This document shows, piece by piece, positions 23,582 through 35,100 of a DNA stretch of 64,000 nt. The stretch spans positions 44,640,001 to 44,704,000 of the forward strand of contig CM034546.1 in NCBI GenBank assembly GCA_020055645.1, written 5' to 3'. The notes under the pieces were generated by a model. That model did not search any database. It was not told the DNA's origin and saw nothing but the letters and a program-made list of their open reading frames with translations. Position numbers and translations under genes: made by a program. The first letter of the stretch is position 1. Every line of letters starts with the position of its first letter. This DNA comes from Tomocerus qinae. Its lineage: Eukaryota > Arthropoda > Collembola > Entomobryomorpha > Tomoceridae.

Positions 23582-23708
23582 CCTCTGTGTCACCATCGGC
23601 TTTATACACATTCGTCGTGTATAATCTGTGGACAAAGTTGTACAACACAACTTTGTCCGTAGTATATAACGGTTGGTACTGGTATGCCGATGGTGACACA
23701 ATGGGCAG
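23582..23708. repeat. Nested palindrome copy 1
   Basis: Outer arms GTGTCACCATCGGC and GCCGATGGTGACAC enclose inner arms GTGGACAAAGTTGT and ACAACTTTGTCC. First of about ten copies between here and 29.4 kb, and the most isolated. Confidence 0.8.
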
Positions 23709-24339
23709 TTTTTAATATAATGTTTGCGTTTCCGACAAGTTATCGACCATAATAACCAGCGGTAGGCATACTACATAATGCGCTGATGATATGCCACAAC
23801 ATTCGAAGTGTTGAACTAAAGATACTAAGTTCACACAAGAACTGCACCGTTAGGGTTCATTGCTTTAACCTTTTATGCCCGCTTTCGTTTATCAATGTCA
23901 TTAGCCATTGCAATGTCATTACCCTTAAACTTTGCTCCCCACACTCCCTTAACAATGTCATTAGCTATTACACTCCCATCATGCTGTCATAGTTGTAAAG
24001 GTTGTTGTGTTTTGAGACATGGGCTGTCCGATACGCACCTTGTAATTTGGCGAAGTCTAACGGTGACGGTCAACCTTAATTGTCTACCAACCAATAAAAT
24101 TGGTTGCCAAGGCGTATGAACTTAGATTAGAATGTTAACAAATACCGAAGTGTCAAATTTTTATTCATCATTGAGGAACACTAAAACTGAGGTGACATTC
24201 GTGGAACGATTTTCTCAATCGTTGATGGTGAAATTCGTGAATCGGTTTTCTCAATCGTCGATCTCCCTAATTTTACTGTAGTATTTATTTAACTGCAGTG
24301 TTTTTCCGTCATTTTCAATAGTCAGCCCTAAAAGGAAAC

Positions 24340-24466
24340 CACAGCCAGCGAGACTGTTCCAGTAGCCCCCTTGAAGGAATAACGAAGGTAAATTGACATC
24401 TGCACAGCCAGTGAGGCTATTCCAGTAGCCCCCGTTGAAGGAGTAAAGAAGGTAAAATGACATCTT
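24340..24466. repeat. Two tandem copies of a 64-base unit
   Basis: The unit begins CACAGCCAG and carries TTCCAGTAGCCCCC, then GAAGGTAAA(A)TTGACATC. Two copies, about 90% alike, in the probable 5' region of the following gene. Just upstream (about 24198-24262) a shorter motif TTTTCTCAATCGT is also doubled. Confidence 0.7.
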
Positions 24467-24641
24467 ACATTCTTTCATTTAATTTTAAGCATTTCATAGT
24501 AACTTGTATAGTGACAATACTACTGTTCCTACATTAATTATGAACAAGTTGTAATGTTACAATTATTTTTAATGACCCAACATTATTATCCTTATTGGGA
24601 TGCCAAACAGGTCTTAATTATTTTCTTATCTCCTCAGAAAG

Positions 24642-27176
24642 ATGCCAGTCCCTTTTCCGGTTCCTCGTCTAAACATTGGTCTTTTCAATAAGTTGTCAGC
24701 AGTCCCTCGTCATGTTCTGCAACCCGTTCCCGGCAATCACTATGAGGAGACCCATGATTTTGGTCTATTTGATGCATGTTTGGTGCCAACTTGGCTCGTG
24801 AGTCAAGTGATCCAGGTTTACCCCGCCTACGTCATAGGATGCATACAAGATGGACAGGGCAATTTTATGTACCGCGTACACTATCCGGGGTATCCGTTCC
24901 GAACCGACCAGTGGATAAATGCTCATTACTGTTTTCACCATCAAAGCATGGCAATTATTTGGATAAACAGGATGCTGGTAGGGGATATAAACTACATAAA
25001 CAGATTGTAACAAAACCTGATAACAATCATGTTTATTATCTATTTCGTCGCAGCAAAATCCAGATGCCGATATTAGGGCTGTTCTCCAAAGGGCTTACGA
25101 CCTGGGCCCGAATGCGCAACCTGGACCTGTGGCTGTTCCACCGCCTCTCCCACAAGACGAAATAATGGACGTCGCTGACGAAATAGGCGATGTAGAGATT
25201 CCTGATGAAGATTTGCAGCCCGCTGGTCCAGGAGGTTTCGCCAGAATGCCAGCTGAGGACGTAGAGGATTTAGCCCCTATGCCAACACCTAAAGAAGTGC
25301 GAGGTTACTACAACGGGGAGATGTTATTCCAACGTGAGGTTTTTTATGCCGCACAAAATCTTGCAATGGTTAGGATGGCTAAAGCCAGAACGCTGTGTAA
25401 TAACACATTCGCTACGGCAGTAGCAGAGAGTTACGACAGTAAGTAACTGTATTCAAACCGGTCAATTGTCATGTACATGTAGTCATTTAGGTCCACAATA
25501 TTCGATTGCTGATTTTAATTGTTAAAGTACACCATTTCATTTCGTTACAGTTTTGTTGAATTTCGCAACAGATCAGAAATTCTTCGTGAATGAGCAATCT
25601 TACTTTATAAAAGCAGAAGCATTTAGGCCTGGGTGTCTAAGGGCTGTTTACTGCCCGTTTTGTGTCGACGTTACCCAATCGTTCACAGGAAGTGAATCGT
25701 TCCACAGTAAGTTTTATATGATTTTAAAATGAACCAGTTTTATAAACAATAAATGGCTAACAACGTAAAATGTGCCAATTGTGTCACTGATTGCATTGAG
25801 TGATGGCTGTATACCACCACACACATATTATAATACCAATGGACAAAGTTGTCCTGTCCACCTTTATCCGTAGCAATTACTTTACAAGTATGTAGATGTA
25901 AGATGCAAACAGTGACACATTCGGTAAAAGTTATCCGTTTGATGTGTAATTGTCGTCATTGTTTGCCCCGTTATGTATGCGGCTGAAACAGATAAATGTG
26001 CCAATGGTGTCACTGTTGGCATTGTGAAGTGATTAATTATTTCCACACGCATAATGCATTATCTATGGTCAAAGTTGCTAGGTGCAACTTTGTCCATAGA
26101 TGATACCTTACTGCTACTTATGAGTATGGCTGCCCACAGTGACACCATTGGTAAACTTTGCCCATTTGACCTTCTATGCAATTGAAGTCGTTGCTTAACG
26201 ACGAGGTACAATGACAATAAAGAATGACATTTGAATGTTTATTCTGTTTACAGGACACTATTTAGAACGACACAGTCTGTTTAACCGGTTTTACCTGTGC
26301 CCAGTTCCGGGATGTAATTATAGAACGTATTACAGCAATCATCTTCGGCGACATGTAAACGTTCATGGAGAGGATGACGCGAGAGATGCTCATGAAAGAA
26401 TTGGAAGAGCCAGGCTAGATTTTCGTGGATTTTTCAGAGTTACGACAGCTGTCACACAGGACTCTAGCGATGTCAATGTTTTCGGAAATATTCGAAAAAG
26501 TGACTACGTTGTGTTCAAGCAAGGTAGGATTAGCGAACGACAGCACTTGCAGATTCCACGGCTCGTTAGGGGACCAATACTTATAACGGCCGACCGACAC
26601 GTCGCACCCAACGTAAGCCTCAGTAATCAACATTTTTCCATTCTGTGGTACATCTTGCATTGGGGATCATTAGTGAAAATTATAACTTCGTTTGTCCATT
26701 ATCACAAATTCTTATTTCTATTCCTTTGACAGCAAGGCGTTGAGATCGTCCCGGTAAATTTTGAGGGGCAAAACCACATAAAAGATGAAGACGTAATTGT
26801 TAACTGGCCTCAACCAGACGCCGTACCACCACCGCGACCGCGAAGGACTCGCAGAGGGGGGAGGAGACGAAGAAGCCCATCACCTCCTGGAAACGATGAT
26901 GACGATAGCGATGGCAGCCCCCGACCACGGAGGCGCCGAAGAGACTCGGGAGGCAATGAAGATGTTGACGAGGACCGTCAGCCAGTGTTGGTCGTTGAGA
27001 GACGTCGACAGGCGCCTGCACCAGTTCCAGAACCGGAACCTATTGCACCGGAACCAATCAGAAGAGGAAGAGGTGGTCCAAATGCTGGACGAAGAGCCGT
27101 TGGTAGGAGGGGCAGAGGAAGAGCCGCTCACCGTGGTGCTGGGAATAGACGAGATCGGTCTAGATCACGGTCCTAA
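24642..27176 (+). CDS. Unrecognised two-zinc-finger, arginine-rich protein (five exons)
   Basis: Exons 24642-24977, 25054-25438, 25551-25706, 26254-26612 and 26733-27176 keep phase throughout and give 447 aa. Residues 1-112: Pro-rich start, then YVIGCIQDGQGNFMYRVHY..., reminiscent of a chromo/Tudor-knot barrel (weak). About 113-240: acidic, Pro-rich linker, then a predicted helix (FYAAQNLAMVRMAKART). The 3-4 exon joint completes a finger CPFC-x13-HRHYLERH, followed by a second finger CPVPGC-x12-H-x3-H (YRTYYSNHLRRHVNVH). A globular stretch follows, and the last exon has RRTRRGGRRRRSPSP and ends in RGRG and RSRSRS. The acceptor directly before AAAGATG suggests an untranslated first exon upstream. 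The base mix is more GC-rich than the neighbours. Nuclear nucleic-acid binding is a fair inference; I do not recognise the family. Intron 3 holds two nested-palindrome copies. Confidence 0.72.
25766..26155. repeat. Nested palindrome copies 2 and 3, inside an intron
   Basis: Two diverged copies lie in intron 3 of the arginine-rich gene: about 25766-25930 (AATGGACAAAGTTG...) and 25998-26153 (inner arms TGGTCAAAGTTGC and GCAACTTTGTCCA; outer arms GGTGTCACTG and CAGTGACACC). In the transcript they would fold into long hairpins. Confidence 0.75.
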
Positions 27177-27408
27177 AGCATTAGGTGGAAGTTTAGATGA
27201 GGTCTATAAGGATGTGCTGCACAATGTTAGTTCACTTCATGCTCATAGTATAGTTTAGTTTTGTTGTGTAACCAATAACGTAGTATTAGTAATGGTAGTC
27301 CTAGTTTTGTTGTTTTAGTCTTTAACGTTGCATCATTATTTATGTAGTTATGGAACAATGTTGTTTTATTAATGTTAATCTTCATATCATCCAGTTCTTC
27401 ATATTATG

Positions 27409-28275
27409 ACAACTGTGTCACCATCGGCTTAACATCTGTAAACAATGCACACTGTGGACAAAGTTGTGTTGTACAACTTTGTCCATAGATACCACACAAT
27501 GGTTATGCATTATGCCGATAGTGACACAGTTGGCATTTTATCTTAGTTTCTTTTTTTAGCATGATGATTGTGTCATCTTACTCATCTTATTGTTATGATT
27601 GAGGGCAATTGCCTATCAAAATGGTATAGAGTGTAGTCGAAAATGCCAACTGTGTCACCATCGGCATACCGGTTCCAACCGTTATATACTGTGGACAAAG
27701 TTGTGTTGTACAACTTTGTCCATAGATAATACACGATGAATGTGTGTAATGCCGATGGTGACACAGTTGGTATTTTATCTTAGTTTTATTTTTTTGGTAA
27801 GATGTTTTTATTAGTGAGATGATAGTACTGTCTAAAAGGAATGATTGAGGGCAATTGTATATCAAAACGATAGAGAGTGTAGTAAAAACTGCCAATTGTG
27901 TCACCATCGGCATACTAGCTCCAGTTGTTATATTCTATGGACAAAGTTGTACCGTACAACTTTGTCCACAGATAATACACGATGAATGTGTGTAATTCCG
28001 ATGGTGACACAGTTGGTATTTTATCTTAGTTATTTTTTTCGTAAGATGTTTTTATTAGTGAGATGATAGTACTGTCTGATAGGAATGATTGAGGGCAATT
28101 GTATATCAAAACGATAGAGAGTGTAGTAAAAACTGCCAATTGTGTCGATCGGCTTGCCAATCAGCATATCAGTTCTAACCGTTATATACTGTGGACAAAG
28201 TTGTTTTGTACAACTTTGACCATAGATAACACACGATGAATGTGTATAATGCCGATGGTGACATAGTTGGTGTTT
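27409..28275. repeat. Array of four nested palindromes with about 245-base period
   Basis: Copies at about 27409-27538, 27642-27772, 27889-28020 and 28134-28275. All have outer arms GTGTCACCATCGGCAT type and inner arms GGACAAAGTTGT/ACAACTTTGTCC. The last three also share the spacer (AAGATGTTTTTATTAGTGAG, GAATGATTGAGGGCAATTG), so they arose by tandem duplication of palindrome plus spacer. A half copy of the inner arms lies at about 28308-28340. Confidence 0.85.
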
Positions 28276-28339
28276 TATCTCAGTTTTATTTTTTGGTAGG
28301 ATGAGCAGCATGGACAAAGTTGTACCCTACAACTTTATT

Positions 28340-28850
28340 ATCTTACTTATTATTAACTTTTCCCTACAATTATAAACCCTTTTAAGTCACCCACTTCTTT
28401 CTACGTCTGCTTAAATCCTTTTAAAAAGTTATAGTTGTTACATACTTAAATATAATACACTAAATGTAATATTCGAAACATAATAACTCATTTTAAATTT
28501 TTATGTATATAACATGCGTACATGTTATAAACTGCTGTGCTGCATTGTAATAAATAGACAAAAAAATTCATAAAACGGTATTAGTGGTGTTCAAAATTAA
28601 TCACATTTCATAGTTAACATAGTTGAGATACATGCTACATAAATAAACAATACATACAACTCAGATAGGCGCATAATTAAGTCATCAAACTCAATTCATG
28701 CCTCCCATAAAAGTGAAACTGCTATAAGCTAAGCATGAAACATTGATACAGATATAAACAAAATTATAAAAGTAGAAAGTACATTTATGAATTTTAAAGC
28801 TGACCCATTCATAGCACCCACCCGAACGTAGGATAACATCATAAATGACC
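28340..28850. other. Spacer within the palindrome island
   Basis: AT-rich, no gene, no palindrome copy; interrupts the array. Confidence 0.4.
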
Positions 28851-29390
28851 ATTTTGTCACCAACGGCATGCCAACCCTAACTAATGCGTAAAACTGTGAT
28901 AAAATCGCCAATTGTGTTACCATCGGCATCACAGACATTCATCGTGTGTTACCTATGGACAAAGTTGTGCTGTGCAACTTTGTCCATAGAGTATAACGGC
29001 CAGAACTAATATACCGATGGTGACACAATTGGCAGTTTTCACTACACTGTCTATCCTTTCGACAATTAATTGCCGTCATTCATTGCTATCAGTTGAGACT
29101 ATTATCTCGTTAAATGGATTAAAACGGAGAAAAAATACCATTTGTGTCACCATCGGCATATTAGTTCTAGCCGTTATACACTATGGACAAAGTTGTACGG
29201 GATATCCCGTACAACTTGTTTGTCCAAAGCCAATAACCAATGACTGTGCATAATACCAATGATGACACAATTGGTATTTTTTCTCTGTTTAATTACATTT
29301 AGCATGATAACCAGTGCATCCGATGGTAATGAATAACGGTGAGTGTGTATAATGCCGATGGTGACACAGATGGCATTTTTTCTTTGTTGT
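28850..29390. repeat. Further nested palindromes and half copies
   Basis: Full copies at about 28906-29034 and 29136-29278. The second has a longer inner palindrome, TTGTACGGGATATCCCGTAC. Half copies of the outer arm lie at about 28850-28875 and 29345-29375. Confidence 0.78.
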
Positions 29391-30140
29391 ATTCCATACT
29401 CATAAGTATTCAGAATTTGATCGAGGGAAGTATAAAATATTTAACAATGTAGTCAAGATCGAGAGAACGTTTGATTCCCTTTAAAAAAACTGTTTTCTTA
29501 AATACATAATATATATATACTAGCCGGTCACAGGACCTAGGCCCTGTTATAAATAAAGCTAGTGTGCATTCCGGGGGCAATATTGTACGGTGAGAAGAAA
29601 GTAGTTAAGATGCATAGCTATTTCTAATTGAACTTTTCATGGTTTCTCATTTAGTGGGTCGGCGCCGGAGGTAGAGATTTTACATTGATTGATATAGGGA
29701 CATTTGTTTTAGAAAAATGTCCGTATCTCCGGACAGGGAGGAGGTACTTGTCAAGTGTATTGTCTTGTATTAGTTGTATTATAATTTCAACAATATGTAA
29801 ATGACCAAATTTTAAAGCTTCCCGCACATGAAATAATAGAAATCCTAAGCGAACTGAAAGCTGGAAATATTAGCATACATAACGCATGAACTGCTTAGTT
29901 ATGAAATATACACGGACTTGTTGGGATTTACAACACTAACACACGATGATATAAACATGCATCCCTATGGAATTTTTCACTGCGCAACTCGAACAAGACA
30001 ATTATATTAAAGGGTGATGTATTTAGGGTGATCCCAAATACAAGCGCAAGTGCTAATGCAATATGCAATGTTTATTACAAAAAACAATGAACTACACTCT
30101 GGATTAAATAATTCTAATTCTGCCAATCTTTTATGGAGGC

Positions 30141-30214
<74 letters not shown>

Positions 30215-30780
30215 TAATACTATCTGAAACTTATTATGCTAAGGGCCACCTTTACCCATAAAAATTGAACCTGTATGGATAATCAGAATTTGATGTTAGG
30301 GCCAATAGCCACATCATCAAGACGAAATAAAACCAACAATATAAGTAGTCGCAATTTTTGTAATTATTATGATTATTGAAATGCATAGAATTTACTTTAA
30401 ACGCATTAAAATGCTCAAGAATAAAATTTGTATTGGTAAGAGATATATCATTAAATTACCTATAGTTATATATTCTATGTAATCAATAATAACTTTACTC
30501 CATAATGATTTCTATATTACCTTATAATTGGAGTACATCAAACTAAAACTAGTAATCAATTTTAGCGTTACCTGCATAATTCGTAAGATATTTTGTAAAT
30601 GTTTTGATGCCTAGCTTCTTCCTTTTGATTGTTTTTTGTGTTATTTATTGAGTGTTATAGGTTTCTTGTGTCCCATATCATTTGTTTGTTTTAGGACTTC
30701 GATTAAGCTGTGAAAATAATGTATAGAATCTAATAAGGTATACATAAGAATACAAATGACTGTCACGGTAATTACAAGAC
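29391..30780. other. Spacer before cystatin 5
   Basis: No gene seen. Contains the TA microsatellite listed separately and, from about 30360 on, the duplicated cystatin-unit flank (compare 18040-19200). Confidence 0.4.
30146..30214. repeat. (TA)n microsatellite
   Basis: About 34 uninterrupted TA units. Confidence 0.95.
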
Positions 30781-30810
30781 AATTTGCTCCAATTTCTTAA
30801 TTTCAGTAAA

Positions 30811-30855
30811 ATCCCATGACCTAATTATCGAACCCCCTGATGTTAGTATATAAAG
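30811..30855 (+). promoter_or_regulatory. Cystatin 5 promoter
   Basis: TCCCATGACCTAATTATCGA followed by TATATAAAG at 30847, 102 bases before the ATG. Confidence 0.65.
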
Positions 30856-30948
30856 TGTGTATTTTCACTATATAACTTCACTGAGAAGATTTCACATTTT
30901 AAATCAACTAATTACCTACAATTTTACCTGCAATTTGAGCATTTCAGT

Positions 30949-31437
30949 ATGCAGAAGTTTACCCTTTTGTTCGTTTTGGGTATTGCATTATCCTGTGTGT
31001 ATGCGGTAATAGATTGTTTCCTTTTCTTAATTCTATAAATCATATTGCCAATCAAAAGGACATTCTGATAATTACTAGTATAAAATTATAAGCATATAAT
31101 AATTATGTATAATATTTTTTAGTTTCCAGGAGGATTATCTGATGAAAAACAAGCAACTGAAATAACTCAAAGTTGTGTCGAATCAACCAGCAAGGATATC
31201 AAAGCTAAAGCCGCTTTAGCTCTGGGACTTGAGTCTGGAGATGTGTTCGGTAACGAGATTCCACGCGCTTTCTCGTACAAAACTCAAACTGTTGCTGGAA
31301 CATTTTACTACATCAAAACTGGTCTAGGAGGTCGCATTTTCCACGTCAAACTATTGGTAGATCTCCAAGGGAAGCGTTCCGTTTCAGCGGTCAAACTAGT
31401 GCGGGATTTAAATGAGCCAATCGTATATTTCGATTAG
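30949..31437 (+). CDS. Secreted stefin-like cystatin 5 (canonical QTVAG loop)
   Basis: Exons 30949-31005 and 31123-31437 give 123 aa. The signal peptide is MQKFTLLFVLGIALSCVYA. The mature chain begins FPGGLSDEK, so the N-terminal Gly pair is kept. The loop QTVAG is at residues 74-78, with strand TFYYIKTGLGGRIFHVKLL. The end EPIVYFD matches the family. One Cys in the mature chain (TQSCVEST) is unique among the six and unpaired, so a dimer or a modification is possible. Closest to cystatin 3 in the SKDIKAKAALALGL segment although about 11 kb away, with the palindrome island and cystatin 4 between them. Predicted active cysteine-protease inhibitor. Confidence 0.87.
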
Positions 31438-33150
31438 CTCGGTTATATTTGTACCAAAAGTTGAAAACATCTGCCAATCACGCCCTCTCGGTTACGTAAT
31501 ATTTATTCAGCCGAAAGTGTTTTAGTTCTAATTTTCTGGTATTACCATATTAACATAAGTAATATAAAAATCTTTCTTGTAGCTTCTATTAACTTTATTA
31601 TGACTTAAATTTTAACTTTTACCACTATATATAGAAAAAATAACATCTTTGTTCTTCAGTGGATGAAAATAAATTGGATTAACTGTTCAGCAATAATTTT
31701 TTCTTGCAATGTGAATAATATTATATCATCTCCGTATACTAAATAATATAAGCACATCACGAGTTATTAGCGCTGTGGAACTACTCGCCTTTTAAACTAC
31801 TATTATTAAACTACTATTAAACTTAGAATTTAATGCATCACACGCTGGGATAAAATCATTAAATAAATTCACCATCACCATCACAACAAACGGTCCACTA
31901 GTAGCTAACATATCCTTGGGATAATATTATAATATCAGAGAAGACCAGAGAATTTTCATTTTATGGAACTTTGAATTTTAATAACTCCTACAGTAGCAAA
32001 TTGTAGCAAAAATGATCAGCGTCATTTGAATTCTAATTTTTTTTCTCTATTTAACTCAGCTAAAATCATTACACTGTGGAACAATGCAATTTACATGTAT
32101 TTCCAGATATCGTTAAATACCATAATATCTGAATCCGTCTCTCTCTTAGTTCATTGGTAATTGTTGTATATCAAACTGTAGACACATACAATATTCACAT
32201 AATAGTTATTATTATTCTCATTTCACCAGATTTAGATACTTTTCAAATTTAGTCCTATACAAAAGGTCAACATCTTTTTGTCTTCCAATACATAATATAT
32301 CATCACTCCCTTCTAACGAGTCTATACGTGTGGTAAGGAATTCCCAAATTCAAAATGCGAAAGCTTTTATGCAATACATATTACAAAAGACAAATGAACT
32401 ACACTCACGAGTTAATATTAGCTTATTTCGAAATTAACCAAAAAATGTTGAAACTGAATTGATTTAATAATTACCAATAATTCTAATTCTGCAAATATTT
32501 TGCCTACTTTTCAAACTTTAGTCCCAAAATGCTGGTAATAATAATCCTGTTGTTACTATGAACATTATTTAATAGTCTTCCAAATAATATAGACAAAAAA
32601 GAACGTTTGATTCCCTTTTTTGAAACTTCTTTTTCCGATTTGACCCTGGGTTTTCACATGATGAATGATGATGTAGAAGTAGAAATGATTGGTGACTATT
32701 TAGTTTCAATTATAGGAACATTAATTCCTCTATTTTATGCGCAAACAGTTTATCCCATCATTTTTAGATTTAATTTCAAATCCTTATTCTAAAATGTGTT
32801 ACATCATGAATTATACATAATGCACCTTGTCTTGACAATTGTCAAAACTTCAGTTTTTTCTAATTTACCGCATAGTGTTGATAAACGTCAACACTTTAGG
32901 CCATAACGTAATTTTTACCATGATTCATTCCTGCGAAGGTTAAGGTTGGGGGCGTGGTTGTTATCTATCTATTTGTTATACCAAACTTTATAATCCATAT
33001 TTTATATGCCCTACTAATTTCGATGATATTAAAATGTGAGGCCATGTTATGATTATATTCTACATAATTTAGTTAATGATGTCGTGGAAAACTTGTAACA
33101 AACAAGCAAAAGTAAGCATACAAATGACATTTAAAATATTCACAAAATTA
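31438..33150. other. Cystatin 5-6 spacer
   Basis: Shared 3' block (AAATTGGATTAACTG near 31671), then AT-rich DNA. Short open frames here show no recognisable domain. No gene seen. Confidence 0.4.
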
Positions 33151-33170
33151 TTCATTTTCTTAATTTCAGT

Positions 33171-33218
33171 AAAACCCCATGACCTATTTATCAGACCAAC
33201 TGCAGGTTGTATAAATAC
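33171..33218 (+). promoter_or_regulatory. Cystatin 6 promoter
   Basis: AAAACCCCATGACCTATTTA followed by TATAAATAC at 33210, 112 bases before the ATG. Confidence 0.62.
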
Positions 33219-33321
33219 TGTGTGTTTAAACTACCAATTCAAACTGCGATCATTTGGTTACTATTTAAATCAACTTACAAAACCTCTGTTATTCTTTTAT
33301 TATAAAAATTTTGTCTACAAT

Positions 33322-33839
33322 ATGGAAAAGTTTACACTCTTGTTCCTCCTTGGTATTGCTACATCTGTATTTGCTGTAATAACTTTTCGAATATATTTAC
33401 TTTTATTTCTCAAACTTAATCATGATTCAATCAATGTTTATTTCTAATAATAATTTTATTGAAATTAAATTAAACAAATAACTATAGCTGGGAGTAATTA
33501 CAATTATTATTTCTTTAGGCACAAGTACCAGGAGGAATATCTGAAGATGAAAAGGTTGCCACTTCAGATATTCGAGGATACGTGAAAACAGCCAGTGGCG
33601 ATATAAAAATCAAAGCTGCCGAGGCTATGGGCATATCTCCAAGTGTATTCGCAAACGATAGTCCCGTCGCTATATCTTACAAAAGTCAACTTGTGAATGG
33701 ATTAGTTTACTTCATCAAAATAAAACTTGGCAATCGCATTTTCCACGTAAAATTGTTACAAGATCGGGAGGAGAATCTTTCTGTTTCAGCCGTCAAAGGA
33801 CCACTCAATATAAATGATAAAATCGAATATTTCTATTAA
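33322..33839 (+). CDS. Secreted stefin-like cystatin 6 (QLVNG loop)
   Basis: Exons 33322-33375 and 33519-33839 give 124 aa. The signal peptide MEKFTLLFLLGIATSVFA is one codon shorter than in the other copies and lacks their Cys. The mature chain begins AQVPGGISEDE with the Gly pair. The loop QLVNG (75-79) satisfies QxVxG. The strand LVYFIKIKLGNRIFHVKLL and the end DKIEYFY are typical. Together with 3 and 5 it forms the group with intact inhibitory features. AATAAA and a diverged AAATTGGATTAAAA block follow near 34065. Confidence 0.87.
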
Positions 33840-34354
33840 TCTGGTTTATTGCTATATAAAAACTCCAAAAAGTTATACATTCAATATAAAAGTTAATCAT
33901 CCAAAAAGGTTTGTTTCTTAGTGTAGAAACAGGTTGAACATAGGAAATGATTGAATTATTTTCTCTTCTTTTAATTATCAGTTTTTCTATTTATATTACT
34001 AGTTTATTAATTTTAGCTTGAATTTTGGTTTGAAATAAAACTTTTACCAAGTTCTTTGGGCTAAAATAAATTGGATTAAAAATTCAGTAAAAAATGCTTC
34101 TACGGTTTTGGAATGGAATCTCACTAATTTTTGCCTACTTTCACTATTATGTTAACACTTTAAATTAGTTACTGTGTCTTGGGGTCAATTAATTAAATAA
34201 AATTCATAAAATTTAGTAAAAGTTTCCTTTTTGTAATTTAAAGAAACAGATTAACGCATCGCTAGTTAGAAAATCAAACCTCATTCGAACTGGACGTCTT
34301 ATACGCTGTAAGACAGTTGAATGAGAGTTAGAACGCAAAGCTTCTGTCTATCAA

Positions 34355-34406
34355 AATCGCCCCCTGCTTAAAAGAGTAGGCCTACTCTTTTAAGCAGGGG
34401 GCGATT
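34355..34406. repeat. Perfect 52-base palindrome without a loop
   Basis: The 26-base left arm (AATCGCCCCCTGC...AGTAGG) is followed at once by its exact reverse complement, centred between 34380 and 34381. Outside it, TGTCTAT and ATAGACA extend the symmetry imperfectly to about 34345-34416. Confidence 0.95.
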
Positions 34407-34409
34407 CTC

Positions 34410-35100
34410 ATAGACAATCCCATAGAATAAGCACCCTAGTGTAACATCATACTTTGTTTAATGAGAGAAGAGCACTTTAGAGTAAAGTACGTAGGGTGAA
34501 TCACACCTATCCTTCCCTTCTTACAAGGTACTTAACTATTGGACATTACTCTATGGGCCAGGACAGCGGGGGATTTTAAAACCAATCTGCTCTGAGTCTA
34601 GACTAACGCATCGCATGATTTTTCTACATATAAATCAAACTCCAAACGTGAATAGGCTCATACAGATTGCATATAATCAGCAGATTAATAAATGGGAATA
34701 TTTTTGCTTGCCACCAATTTTACTCGGTAGGTTTTATGACTATAGTACTTTATCTTAAGTTTCGCACAGGTTAGTTTAACATTTCAATGTGTATTGTTGC
34801 ATGGAATCTGAACGTTACTTACACCGACTCTGGTCGGGTTGAAATGGGGCATCGCACTACAAGTAATATGGGATTGGGTTTCTTATTACCCTAATTTTAC
34901 TCTATGCATTGCTTTGGGGCGAATGGAAGTATGACGTACTCCTCGATCACGATACATGGAAACACATTAACTGTGCCGCCAAATTTTTTGAAGGATTGTT
35001 GACAAACGTATAATATGAATATGAGATAGATGATAAAGGCGGAGCATAGTCCTGAAAATATTCCCATTTATAAATCTTCTGACTATACACAAATTTCCAA
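34410..35100. other. Spacer between the cystatin cluster and the duplication
   Basis: Less AT-rich than its neighbours, no open frame of note, no repeat recognised. Confidence 0.4.

Noticed and set aside
26797-27258. A 153-codon plus-strand frame overlapping the arginine-rich last exon
   Set aside because: Different frame from the one entered by the splice from exon 4; the GC-rich repetitive codons open several frames at once.
27582-28317. Minus-strand frames of 60-106 codons in the palindrome array
   Set aside because: They repeat with the array period and follow the palindrome arms; products of the repeat.
23582-29390. CRISPR-like array
   Set aside because: Units are long, palindromic at two levels and eukaryotic in context; spacers are themselves repeated and no cas genes are present.
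33076-33447. A 123-codon frame over the start of cystatin 6
   Set aside because: Runs through the promoter and intron of cystatin 6; the two-exon cystatin model explains the region.
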